This document shows positions 1-6,377 of a DNA stretch of 16,186 bases, one piece after another; position 1 is the first letter of the stretch, and each line of letters begins with the position of its first letter. Source of the stretch: Clostridia bacterium (GTDB taxonomy: Bacteria; Bacillota; Clostridia; Oscillospirales; Oscillospiraceae); the NCBI GenBank assembly GCA_021153265.1, contig JAGKTU010000048.1:1-16186 (forward strand), given 5' to 3'. A model generated the notes under the pieces. It was not told the DNA's origin. It did no database searches and worked only from the letters and a program-made list of their open reading frames with translations. The translations under genes and the position numbers were made by a program.

Positions 1-46
1 CTGCCTTTCGGTTTTGTCTGGACAACTCAACCATAACACAGGTCAT
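1..46 (-). other. possible start of a small ORF running off the left edge
   Basis: An ATG at 46 on the minus strand opens a reading frame that stays open to the edge of the window (15 codons, beginning MTCVMVELSRQNRKA). A weak AGGG precedes the ATG. I do not recognise the product. It lies just downstream of the truncated integrase and could be cargo of the same or a second mobile element. It is too short to be sure that it is a gene. Confidence 0.2.
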
Positions 47-74
47 CCCTATTCACTATTCTTTTTTCTTTTTG

Positions 75-90
75 TTACACATCATTGTAA
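75..90. repeat. short inverted repeat with 6-bp spacer at the integrase truncation point
   Basis: TTACA-CATCAT-TGTAA is a perfect 5-bp inverted repeat around a 6-bp spacer. It covers the last codons and the stop of the truncated integrase. Tyrosine-recombinase core sites have this architecture (inverted arms around a 6-8 bp crossover region), so it may mark a recombination junction. A repeat this short can also arise by chance. Confidence 0.35.
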
Positions 91-665
91 TACCTACAGT
101 CCATAGGATTCTTCAATATGAACTCTTGCTTTATTGCATAAGTGAAGATGTTGGCAAGGGTGCAGTAGTGGTGGCGTATGGTTTTCTGCGCAAGCGGTTT
201 TCCGTGTGCAGTCTTGTATTCTGTCCGCAAGTAAATCAAATATTTTTGTATATCCGTTCCGTTGATTGCTTGGATTGCTTTGCCGCTGAAATAGTTTGCA
301 ATGACGTTGGATATGTTTCGGTTGAAATCAATCGTTGTAGGCTTATGCTCGCCGTCACAGATACAAATAGGAAACCATATCTCGCGGATAAATGCGGCAA
401 AGTCTGTTCTTGCCTTCGAGATTTCTCTTTCTCTGACCCGCTCAGGATTCTGCAAATCTTTCTTGTATTCTTCTTTTGCTTGCTGCTCCCATTCGGCGGC
501 GGCTTTCTGTGCTGCCTTTTCCATTCTTGACGGAATCAGACCTTCCGGGACTTTCCAAGTGGTGCATTTGAACACTTGCTTACCGAATTCATCCCGCCCC
601 ACGCAAGCCTTGAATTTGTAGGAGATAACTTTGCCGTCTTTCTTGTTTTGCGTAATACTTGCCAT
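75..665 (-). pseudogene. truncated tyrosine recombinase/integrase (N-terminal part only)
   Basis: The reading frame encodes 196 residues. Roughly residues 1-65 resemble the arm-type DNA-binding domain of Tn916/phage-like integrases (a lysine-rich start, then strand-like KVISYKFKACVGRDEFGKQ). Residues about 85-190 resemble the SAM-like core-binding domain, ending in the characteristic KNPMD linker. After that come seven unrelated residues and a stop codon. The catalytic domain, with its R..HxxR..Y residues, is absent, whereas complete members run to about 370-400 residues. The start ATG at 665 is preceded by AAAGGA at good spacing; the ATG ten codons upstream is not. The gene points away from tRNA-Pro, the usual layout for an element inserted at a tRNA 3' end. 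The fragment cannot catalyse recombination. It could still bind DNA, but I treat it as a decayed gene. Confidence 0.75.
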
Positions 666-714
666 TGATAACATTTCCTTTCTTTTTGCTATCAATGCGT
701 ATCAAAACATACAA

Positions 715-736
715 TTTGTTGACCTTTTTGTTGACC
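715..736. repeat. tandem 10-bp repeat upstream of the integrase, possible arm-type sites
   Basis: TTTGTTGACC occurs twice, at 715-724 and 727-736, a 12-bp period. A looser pair, ACGTAAG near 739 and ACGTAGG near 760, follows toward the tRNA. Direct repeats between a tRNA gene and an integrase start are often binding sites for the integrase arm domain. The copies are seen directly; the role is inferred. Confidence 0.4.
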
Positions 737-776
737 TAACGTAAGAAGATGTAAACAAACGTAGGCAAAAAAGTAA

Positions 777-812
777 GAAAAAGCACCGATTTCTTTCGAA
801 ATCAGTGCTTTT
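777..812 (-). terminator. intrinsic terminator of the tRNA-Pro transcript
   Basis: On the minus strand, AAGCAC-t-GATTTC, loop GAAA, GAAATC-g-GTGCTT forms a 12-bp stem with one mismatch, followed by a run of five U. It begins a few bases after the tRNA CCA end. Confidence 0.8.
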
Positions 813-815
813 CTA

Positions 816-892
816 TGGTCGGAGTGTCGGGATTCGAACCCGAGGCCTCTTGGACCCGAACCAAGCGCGATACCAAACTTCGCCACACCCCG
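816..892 (-). tRNA. tRNA-Pro, anticodon CGG, CCA end encoded
   Basis: The 77-nt minus-strand sequence folds as a full cloverleaf. The acceptor is CGGGGTG/CACTCCG (one G-U pair), the D stem GCGA/TCGC, the anticodon stem CTTGG/CCAAG with loop TTCGGGT (anticodon CGG, reading the proline codon CCG), and the T arm TCGGG-TTCGAAT-CCCGA. A73 and a genomically encoded CCA follow. A consensus promoter lies immediately upstream and a hairpin terminator just downstream, so it is a single-gene transcription unit. Its 3' end faces the integrase remnant and was probably the attachment site. Confidence 0.95.
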
Positions 893-903
893 ATAACTTT
901 GCT

Positions 904-932
904 ATTATAATGAAAAATGTTACCATTGTCAA
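904..932 (-). promoter_or_regulatory. sigma-A promoter for tRNA-Pro
   Basis: On the minus strand, TTGACA (927-932) and TATAAT (904-909) are perfect consensus boxes separated by 17 bp. Transcription would start about 5 nt before the mature tRNA. Confidence 0.85.
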
Positions 933-980
933 GTCTTCTGTAGGATTTTTGCATCATACGGAAGTTCATATATTTCATTG

Positions 981-1009
981 TTGCAAAAAACATGCCGATA
1001 CGTTATAAT
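981..1009 (+). promoter_or_regulatory. sigma-A promoter for the queA-hydrolase-tgt operon
   Basis: TTGCAA (981-986) and a perfect TATAAT (1004-1009) are separated by 17 bp. The start point near 1016 would give a leader of about 70 nt before queA. Confidence 0.75.
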
Positions 1010-1033
1010 AAATTGAATTATCATGGACTTTTT

Positions 1034-1064
1034 ATGATATCCAGCCCGTTTGGCCGCATATCAT
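1034..1064 (+). promoter_or_regulatory. hairpin in the queA leader
   Basis: ATGATAT (1034-1040) and ATATCAT (1058-1064) pair, with an inner GCC/GGC stem (1044-1046 with 1052-1054) around a CGTTT loop. No U-run follows, so it is not a terminator. It does not match the preQ1-I riboswitch pattern as far as I can see. It could be an operator palindrome or an mRNA-stabilising hairpin; the role is unknown. Confidence 0.35.
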
Positions 1065-1085
1065 TTGCAGAAAAGAGGAACTGAT

Positions 1086-2108
1086 TTGAAAACACATGAT
1101 TTTTGGTTTGACCTTCCGGAAGAACTGATCGCCCAGACCCCCTTGCAGCAGCGGGATTCCTCCCGGTTGTTAAAACTGGATCGGGCTACCGGAGCGGTTG
1201 CGCATAAGCATTTTTACGATATCATTGATGAGCTTCGTCCCGGCGACTGTCTGGTGATGAACGATTCCCGGGTTCTGCCTGCCAGACTTCTTGGCCACCG
1301 TCCCACCGGTGGTGCGGTGGAAGTCCTGCTGCTTCGGGATCTTGGAAAGAACTGTTGGGAATGTCTGTGTAAGCCCGGCAGAAAGATGCAGGTGGGCAGT
1401 GAAGTGATTTTTGGCAACGGCGAGCTCACCGCCACCGTCCGGGAAATTCGGGAGGACGGAAACCGGGTGGTTGAATTTCATTACACCGGTATTTTTCTGG
1501 AAGTTCTGGAACGTCTGGGCAAGATGCCTCTGCCGCCCTATATCAAGGCCGAGCTTGCCGATCAGGAGCGCTACCAGACCGTCTACTCCCGGGAGGTGGG
1601 CTCTGCAGCAGCTCCCACTGCCGGTCTGCACTGGACCAGAGAACTGCTGGACAAGGCAAGGGATAAGGGTGTAAAGACTGCGTTTGTTACCCTCCATGTT
1701 GGTTTGGGAACCTTCCGCCCTGTTAAGGCAGAGAACATTCTGGAACATCATATGCACGCAGAGCTGTGCATGATGAGCGCCGAGACCGCAGCGATCCTGA
1801 ATGAAACTAAGAGAGCCGGTGGCCGGGTCATCTGCGTTGGCACCACCTCCTGCCGCACACTTGAGAGTTTGGTCAACGAGGATGGCTCTTTTGAAGCCAA
1901 ATCCAAGTGGACGGAAATTTTCATTTATCCGGGCTACTGCTTCAAAGCCATGGATGGACTGATCACCAATTTCCACCTGCCCGAGAGCACTCTGGTCATG
2001 CTGGTTTCTGCATTTGCCGGTCGGGAGAATGTTTTAAATGCCTATGATGAAGCCGTGAAGGAAAAGTACCGGTTCTTCTCCTTCGGCGATGCCATGTGTA
2101 TCTTATAA
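1086..2108 (+). CDS. queA: S-adenosylmethionine:tRNA ribosyltransferase-isomerase QueA
   Basis: QueA transfers and isomerises the ribosyl part of S-adenosylmethionine onto preQ1 already placed in tRNA, giving epoxyqueuosine at wobble position 34 of GUN-anticodon tRNAs. The 340-residue product is of family length. It carries conserved QueA stretches: FDLPEELIAQTP (8-19), GSAAAPTAGLHW (172-183), VTLHVGLGTFRPV (201-213), CVGTTSCRTLES (250-261) and FHLPESTLVMLVSAFAG (296-312). I chose the TTG at 1086 because it follows AGAGGAA at good spacing and gives the family N-terminus MKTHDFWFDLPEE. An in-frame ATG at 1050 would add residues not seen in the family. It is the first gene of an operon with the hydrolase 12 bp downstream and tgt, whose enzyme acts one step earlier in the pathway. 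Confidence 0.95.
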   Translation: MKTHDFWFDLPEELIAQTPLQQRDSSRLLKLDRATGAVAHKHFYDIIDELRPGDCLVMNDSRVLPARLLGHRPTGGAVEVLLLRDLGKNCWECLCKPGRKMQVGSEVIFGNGELTATVREIREDGNRVVEFHYTGIFLEVLERLGKMPLPPYIKAELADQERYQTVYSREVGSAAAPTAGLHWTRELLDKARDKGVKTAFVTLHVGLGTFRPVKAENILEHHMHAELCMMSAETAAILNETKRAGGRVICVGTTSCRTLESLVNEDGSFEAKSKWTEIFIYPGYCFKAMDGLITNFHLPESTLVMLVSAFAGRENVLNAYDEAVKEKYRFFSFGDAMCIL

Positions 2109-2120
2109 TGAGGAATTTCA

Positions 2121-3017
2121 ATGTTCAATAAATTGAAAGCCAACCTGTATTTTCACCTATTGTTTACCAGACCCAATATCCGCAAAGCCTATGCCATGGT
2201 CAAGCCGACAGATTCCTGGTATAATACCATCACAACCGTCCATAACTCTCTGGCACAGATCCAGAAACTGCCCCATCAGTGTCTGGAAATCACCAGTCAT
2301 GACGGCTATAATCTGAAGGCTGTGTATTATCCCGGTGAAAGCGATGTAACTGTGATCTGCGCTCACGGCTATACCAGCCACGCCGAGCGTGAGTGGGCAT
2401 TTCCCGGTCTGTTTTACCATTCTCTCGGTTACAATGTGCTGATTCCTTACCAGCGAGCCCACGGTATCAGCGAGGGTAAGTATATATCCCTCGGTGCCCT
2501 GGAGCATCGGGATATGATGGGTTGGGTAGATCAGATCAACGAAATAACACCTGACGGTCAGATCATTCTTCACGGACTCAGCATGGGCGGTGAAATCGTG
2601 CTTTACCTTGCGGATAAGGACTTGAAGAACGTGAAATGCTTGGTTGTGGATGCTCCCAATGTAAGCATTGACGGATTCTTCAAGAATGTCGCGACCCATG
2701 TGTTCAAGAAGAACGGGACCGAAGTTTACAAGCATCTGACGAAGCGCTTTCACAAGGAGTTTTCCCTGAATGCTTGCGACTTTGAAGCTGTAGACATGGT
2801 CAAAGGCAGCCGCTATCCCATCCTGCTTGCCGCCGGAAGCAATGAAAACATGGAGGAAATCTTCCGTGACCTTGCTGCCGCCAATCCCCAGGAAACAGAA
2901 GTCGTGATTCTGCCTGGTTGCGATCATGGAAACGGTATGTATAAGCAGACGGAGATGTTCCAAACTGCCATTCGTGACTTCATCGCAAAATATGTTAGTG
3001 AGGTAACCTATGTTTAA
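2121..3017 (+). CDS. alpha/beta hydrolase (serine hydrolase) in the queuosine operon
   Basis: The 298-residue protein has alpha/beta-hydrolase landmarks. These are the oxyanion-hole region AHGYTSH (81-87), the nucleophile elbow GLSMGGE with Ser154, a DAPN stretch after the next strand (Asp178), and a late catalytic His269 in GCDHGNG. The usual acid position (G-x-x-D before the last strand) reads AAGSNENM (237-244), with Asn241 where Asp is expected, so the acid may be Glu242 or a residue elsewhere. There is no signal peptide. The N-terminus (FHLLFTRPNIRKAY) is only mildly hydrophobic, so the protein is probably cytoplasmic or membrane-associated. The substrate cannot be told; esters or peptides are typical. 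It starts 12 bp after queA and overlaps tgt by 8 bp, so it is translated from the same mRNA. Confidence 0.85.
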   Translation: MFNKLKANLYFHLLFTRPNIRKAYAMVKPTDSWYNTITTVHNSLAQIQKLPHQCLEITSHDGYNLKAVYYPGESDVTVICAHGYTSHAEREWAFPGLFYHSLGYNVLIPYQRAHGISEGKYISLGALEHRDMMGWVDQINEITPDGQIILHGLSMGGEIVLYLADKDLKNVKCLVVDAPNVSIDGFFKNVATHVFKKNGTEVYKHLTKRFHKEFSLNACDFEAVDMVKGSRYPILLAAGSNENMEEIFRDLAAANPQETEVVILPGCDHGNGMYKQTEMFQTAIRDFIAKYVSEVTYV

Positions 3018-4140
3018 ATTGAAAAAGACTGAGGGCAAGGCCCGACGGGGTGAGTTTACCTGCGCCCACGGCACAGTACAGACTCCTGTATTCATGAATG
3101 TCGGCACCCAAGGTGCTATTAAGGGCGCGCTCAGCGCCGAAGATCTGAAAAATATCGGCTGTCAGGTGGAACTGTCCAATACTTATCATCTGCACCTGCG
3201 CCCCACGGACAAAGTGGTTCGCGAAATGGGCGGCCTGCACAAATTTATGACTTGGGATGGTCCGATCCTCACCGACTCCGGCGGATTTCAGGTTTTCAGC
3301 CTGTCTTCTCTGCGGAAAATCAAGGAAGAGGGCGTCTATTTCTCCTCTCATATTGACGGCCGTAAGATCTTCATGGGTCCGGAGGAGAGTATGCAGATCC
3401 AGTCCAATTTGGGCTCTGATATCTGCATGGCCTTTGACGAATGTATCGAAAATCCTGCGCCCCGAAAGTACGTACTGGATTCCGTTGCCCGGACGACCCG
3501 GTGGCTGGAGCGCTGTAAGGCAGAAAATGCCCGCCTCAATGCTCTGCCTGATACCGTCAACCCGCAGCAGATGCTTTGGGGCATCAACCAAGGCGGCACC
3601 TATGCGGATATCCGCGTGGATCATATGAAACGCATTGCCGATCTGGACCTGCCCGGTTACGCCATCGGCGGCCTTGCCGTGGGCGAAACCGCTGAGGAGA
3701 TGTACGACATCATTGAAGCCGTTGAGCCCCATATGCCCGTCCACAAGACCCGCTATCTCATGGGTGTGGGTACACCTACGAACATCATCGAAGCCGTAGC
3801 CCGAGGTGTGGATTTCTTTGATTGTGTTATGCCTGCGCGGAATGCCCGCCATGCCCGTCTGTTCACATGGGATGGTGCCATTAATCTAAAAAATGCCAAA
3901 TACCAGTTGGACGAGCGGCCCATCGATCCCAATTGTGACTGCCCCGTATGCCGCCGTTACAGCCGCGCCTATATCCGCCACCTGTTCGTGGCAGAGGAGA
4001 TGCTGGCAATGCGCCTTGCGGTCATGCACAACCTGTATTTCTACAACAAACTGATGGAACGCATCCGCGATGCTCTGGATAACGGCACTTTTGAAGCATT
4101 CCGCCGGGAATACTCCGAAAAATTGGCAAGAAGAATCTAA
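3010..4140 (+). CDS. tgt: queuine/preQ1 tRNA-guanine transglycosylase
   Basis: Tgt exchanges guanine 34 of Asp, Asn, His and Tyr tRNAs for the queuosine precursor base. In the 376 residues, Asp89 (TDSGGFQ) is the general acid/base and Asp271 (GVDFFDCVMPARNARH) the nucleophile. The zinc site is Cys309, Cys311, Cys314 and His340. The pocket residues Asp143 and Cys145 (DICMAFDEC) and GGLAVGE (220-226) match bacterial preQ1-using enzymes. Val224 occupies the position that in eukaryotic queuine-specific enzymes is a smaller glycine. This fits the presence of QueA, which needs preQ1-tRNA. The start ATG overlaps the hydrolase stop, and GAGG lies just upstream. No queC, queD or queE is in the window, so preQ1 is either salvaged or made from another locus. 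Confidence 0.96.
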   Translation: MFKLKKTEGKARRGEFTCAHGTVQTPVFMNVGTQGAIKGALSAEDLKNIGCQVELSNTYHLHLRPTDKVVREMGGLHKFMTWDGPILTDSGGFQVFSLSSLRKIKEEGVYFSSHIDGRKIFMGPEESMQIQSNLGSDICMAFDECIENPAPRKYVLDSVARTTRWLERCKAENARLNALPDTVNPQQMLWGINQGGTYADIRVDHMKRIADLDLPGYAIGGLAVGETAEEMYDIIEAVEPHMPVHKTRYLMGVGTPTNIIEAVARGVDFFDCVMPARNARHARLFTWDGAINLKNAKYQLDERPIDPNCDCPVCRRYSRAYIRHLFVAEEMLAMRLAVMHNLYFYNKLMERIRDALDNGTFEAFRREYSEKLARRI

Positions 4141-4147
4141 TTGCCCC

Positions 4148-4175
4148 TTGCTTTTTATCCAATCAATGCTATAAT
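4148..4175 (+). promoter_or_regulatory. probable promoter for yajC
   Basis: TTGCTT (4148-4153), a 16-bp spacer and a perfect TATAAT (4170-4175) lie in the tgt-yajC gap. No terminator separates tgt from yajC, so read-through from the queuosine operon is also likely. Confidence 0.55.
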
Positions 4176-4211
4176 AACAAAGATATTTTTTACAAAGGAG
4201 CTAATATTTTC

Positions 4212-4553
4212 ATGGTTGATTTGCTTATTATGTTCGTTCCCATGATCCTGATCCTCTACTTCATGATGATCCGCCCTGAGAACAAGCGCAAGAAGGAAGC
4301 TGAAGCAATGCGCAACGCCCTGAAGGTCGGCGACGAGATCGTCACCATTGGCGGCCTGCGTGGTACCGTTGTCAGCGTCAAGGATGAGAAGTTTGTCATT
4401 GAGTCCGGTGCTGATCAGGTCCGCATCGAGCTGGAGAAGTGGGCACTGTCTGTCAACGAGACTGCAACTGCTGCAGCTAAGGAAGAGGCAAAGAAAGCTC
4501 AGGAAGCCAAGGCCAAAGCTAAAGCTGCAAAGAAGGCCGAAAAGTCCAAGTAA
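4212..4553 (+). CDS. yajC: preprotein translocase accessory subunit YajC
   Basis: YajC is a small inner-membrane partner of the SecDF-SecYEG translocon. The 113-residue protein has one N-terminal membrane helix (about 3-20), the family hallmark IRPENKRKKE directly after it (basic, so positive-inside), and a compact beta domain with VGDEIVTIGGLRGTVVSV (about 38-55). The tail from about residue 80 is low-complexity Ala/Lys, probably an exposed helix. AAAGGAG precedes the ATG, 11 nt away, a little far. In many bacteria tgt-yajC is followed by secD-secF; here a terminator follows directly, so secDF must be elsewhere. Confidence 0.93.
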   Translation: MVDLLIMFVPMILILYFMMIRPENKRKKEAEAMRNALKVGDEIVTIGGLRGTVVSVKDEKFVIESGADQVRIELEKWALSVNETATAAAKEEAKKAQEAKAKAKAAKKAEKSK

Positions 4554-4556
4554 TAC

Positions 4557-4588
4557 AAAAAACTCCGACAGAATGTCGGAGTTTTTTT
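4557..4588 (+). terminator. intrinsic terminator after yajC
   Basis: ACTCCGAC, loop AGAAT, GTCGGAGT, then seven T. A-residues on the 5' side extend the stem by pairing with the T-run. Confidence 0.9.
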
Positions 4589-4595
4589 ACAAGGA

Positions 4596-4624
4596 TTGAC
4601 ATTCGTTCATAGAATGGTTACAAT
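4596..4624 (+). promoter_or_regulatory. sigma-A promoter for the zinc-ribbon membrane protein
   Basis: TTGACA (4596-4601) and TACAAT (4619-4624) with a 17-bp spacer. The gene begins about 40 nt downstream behind AGAGGAGGA. Confidence 0.8.
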
Positions 4625-4665
4625 ATATCCAGTAAATCTGTTATTTCGACAGAGGAGGATAACCT

Positions 4666-5328
4666 ATGAGTAAACAGTGCCCCATTTGCGGTGCAGTTAG
4701 CGCAGCGGAAGATGCTTTTTGCAATAACTGCGGAAATCCCTTGCCTCAGCAGCCCTACCAGCCCCGGCAGCGTACAGCGCCTGCCAATTCTCTGGATTTG
4801 AAATCCATTGCCAGAACCATCATGCGCTATATCAGCTTCATTCTCATTGGACTGACCATCTTCACCCTGGTGCTGAGTATTCTGAACTTTACCGGCGGCT
4901 ATAGTGTTCCTGTCAAGATGACAGGCTCCGGCTACGGAGATGACATGAAGGAGTCCGGCACGGCTAAGGTCAGTGAAATCCTCGAAACGGAAGGAACAGA
5001 TGCTTTTGAACCCTTGGGATTCTGTACCAAATCCTATGCCGTATTCAATCTTGCGCTGACCGTACTGTCCGGTCTGATGTTAGTGAAGATTTTTCAGGGC
5101 AACCGGAAGATTCGCCGCTCTGTCAACACTTATGCAATGGTTGGACTGATCGGCAATGCTCTGTTCCTTGTGTTCTTCTTCCTCACGGGCATCTATGAGA
5201 TGAATACATTCGGCGTTAAGATCAAGATTACGATCTATCCCCATTTTACGGTATGGATGTCTATAGTTCTGTTTGCACTGCTGTATGCATTGAATTTCCT
5301 GACAAAGAAAAAGCGCCGCCGCAGATAA
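4666..5328 (+). CDS. zinc-ribbon membrane protein of unknown function
   Basis: The 220-residue protein opens with a zinc ribbon, CPIC (Cys5, Cys8) and CNNC (Cys19, Cys22), followed by a Gln/Pro-rich linker (25-40). I count four likely membrane helices near 54-74, 123-144, 155-176 and 192-212. Helices 1 and 2 are separated by a polar, acidic loop (about 76-120) that would lie outside the cell if the ribbon is cytoplasmic. The C-terminus is a very basic KKKRRRR, consistent with an inside location. Ribbon-plus-membrane proteins of this kind are common in Clostridia and mostly uncharacterised. It has its own strong promoter and terminator, so its neighbours give no hint of function. No enzymatic motif is visible. 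Confidence 0.85.
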   Translation: MSKQCPICGAVSAAEDAFCNNCGNPLPQQPYQPRQRTAPANSLDLKSIARTIMRYISFILIGLTIFTLVLSILNFTGGYSVPVKMTGSGYGDDMKESGTAKVSEILETEGTDAFEPLGFCTKSYAVFNLALTVLSGLMLVKIFQGNRKIRRSVNTYAMVGLIGNALFLVFFFLTGIYEMNTFGVKIKITIYPHFTVWMSIVLFALLYALNFLTKKKRRRR

Positions 5329-5337
5329 GCAATAAAG

Positions 5338-5365
5338 AAGGGCTTCGGTTTTCCGAAGCCCTTTT
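5338..5365. terminator. shared bidirectional terminator between convergent genes
   Basis: AAGGGCTTCGG, loop TTTT, CCGAAGCCCTT with T-runs on the plus strand. The minus strand gives the same hairpin followed by a T-rich stretch. It lies 9 bp after the zinc-ribbon gene and directly after the stop of the minus-strand glycosyltransferase. Confidence 0.85.
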
Positions 5366-5367
5366 GA

Positions 5368-6303
5368 CTATTCTTCAATACCAAGATCTTCTTTTGCAAT
5401 GTAGATGGGACGTTTTTTGCTCTGTTCGAAAGTTCTGCCCACATACTCACCGATGATGCCGATGCAGAACAGTTGAATGCTTCCAAGCAGCAGAATCAGC
5501 ACGATGATGGTGGCGTAGCCCGGGATGTCGATGCCTAAGAACAGCTTCTCACAGATCACCCAGATCAGATACAGAGCCGCGGAAACCGCCGTCAGACCGC
5601 CGACATAGATGGAAAACCGCAGGGGAGCGGTGGAGTAGCCGATGATACCTTCCACAGCGTAATTAAACAGCTTCCAGAAATTCCACTTGGTGCTGCCGCT
5701 GTGCCGCTCGCAGGCGGTGTAGGGAATGAATTTGGTCTCATAGCCCACCCATGCGAAGATGCCCTTGGAAAAGCGGTGGTATTCGCCTAACTGTACGATA
5801 TTCTCAGCAACTGACCGCCGGAAAGTCCGGAAATCGCTGGCATCGCTCTGAAGTCTGACCTTGGAAAGCTTGTTGATCAGGTTGTAGAAGCTGCGCTTGA
5901 AGAAGGACAGAACTTTACCCTCGCTGCGCCGGTCCTGATAGGCGGCAACTACGTCAAATTCCGGCTCATCATCCAAAATCTGCACCATATCTCTTACGAT
6001 CTCCGGTCTTTGCTGCAGGTCTGCGTCAATCAGACTGATATATTCGCCCTCAGCGCGCTCCAGACCTGCGTAGATGGCGGACTCTTTGCCAAAATTCCGG
6101 GAGAAGGACACGATTTTCACCGGACACTTCTTTTCCTCGCGAAGTTTTTTTAAGTTATGCAGGGTTGCGTCCCGGCTGCCGTCGTCGACGAATACGATTT
6201 CGTAATTGTAGCCGCAGTTGTGGAAGGCATCCAGAACCGCATCCCGAAATGCCGCCACATTTCCGGCTTCGTTATAGCAGGGGACAACCAGGGATAGTTT
6301 CAT
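5368..6303 (-). CDS. family 2 glycosyltransferase with two C-terminal membrane helices (GtrB/DPM1-like)
   Basis: This enzyme type moves a sugar from a nucleotide donor onto undecaprenyl (lipid) phosphate at the inner face of the membrane, supplying sugar for cell-surface glycosylation. The 311 residues show the GT2 start VVPCYNE (6-12), FVDDGSRDAT (38-47), the metal-binding DAD at 93-95 (LIDADLQQRPE), and QLGEYHRFSKGIFAWVGY (171-188), typical of the DPM1/GtrB/CsbB branch. Membrane helices lie at about 230-252 and 263-287, followed by EYVGRTFEQSKKRPIYI, the usual tail of this branch. I chose the ATG at 6303; a TTG three codons upstream is possible. The ribosome binding site is weak (GTGAG). 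It is a single-gene unit with its own promoter. The exact sugar cannot be told. Confidence 0.92.
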   Translation of the reverse strand: MKLSLVVPCYNEAGNVAAFRDAVLDAFHNCGYNYEIVFVDDGSRDATLHNLKKLREEKKCPVKIVSFSRNFGKESAIYAGLERAEGEYISLIDADLQQRPEIVRDMVQILDDEPEFDVVAAYQDRRSEGKVLSFFKRSFYNLINKLSKVRLQSDASDFRTFRRSVAENIVQLGEYHRFSKGIFAWVGYETKFIPYTACERHSGSTKWNFWKLFNYAVEGIIGYSTAPLRFSIYVGGLTAVSAALYLIWVICEKLFLGIDIPGYATIIVLILLLGSIQLFCIGIIGEYVGRTFEQSKKRPIYIAKEDLGIEE

Positions 6304-6335
6304 AGCGATCAACTCACATTCGAAAGATATGATAC

Positions 6336-6364
6336 ATTATATGTCAAATATTCCTGCCCGTCAA
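6336..6364 (-). promoter_or_regulatory. sigma-A promoter for the glycosyltransferase gene
   Basis: On the minus strand, TTGACG (6359-6364) and TATAAT (6336-6341) with a 17-bp spacer. It is back-to-back with the valS leader promoter, the two -35 boxes being 13 bp apart. Confidence 0.75.
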
Positions 6365-6377
6365 TACGAAAAAGGCG

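Noticed and set aside
72..621. Plus-strand frames opposite the integrase remnant.
   Set aside because: The minus strand encodes clear integrase domains. The plus-strand translations are cysteine- and phenylalanine-rich with no ribosome binding site or family pattern.
692..1008. Short frames over the tRNA-Pro region on both strands.
   Set aside because: They run through a clear tRNA, its promoter and its terminator. Their peptides (for example SRHSDHRKALISKE) are the usual false product of translating a tRNA.
1050..1085. An upstream ATG start for queA.
   Set aside because: It has no ribosome binding site, overlaps the leader hairpin and adds residues absent from the family. The TTG at 1086 has AGAGGAA and the family N-terminus.
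1010..1085. A preQ1 riboswitch before queA.
   Set aside because: A hairpin is present, but the A-rich tail and pseudoknot pattern of preQ1-I is not recognisable and no terminator is associated with it. I list it only as a hairpin.
2157..3852. Long minus-strand frames opposite the hydrolase and tgt.
   Set aside because: Both plus-strand genes carry complete catalytic motifs and ribosome binding sites. The opposite frames have neither.
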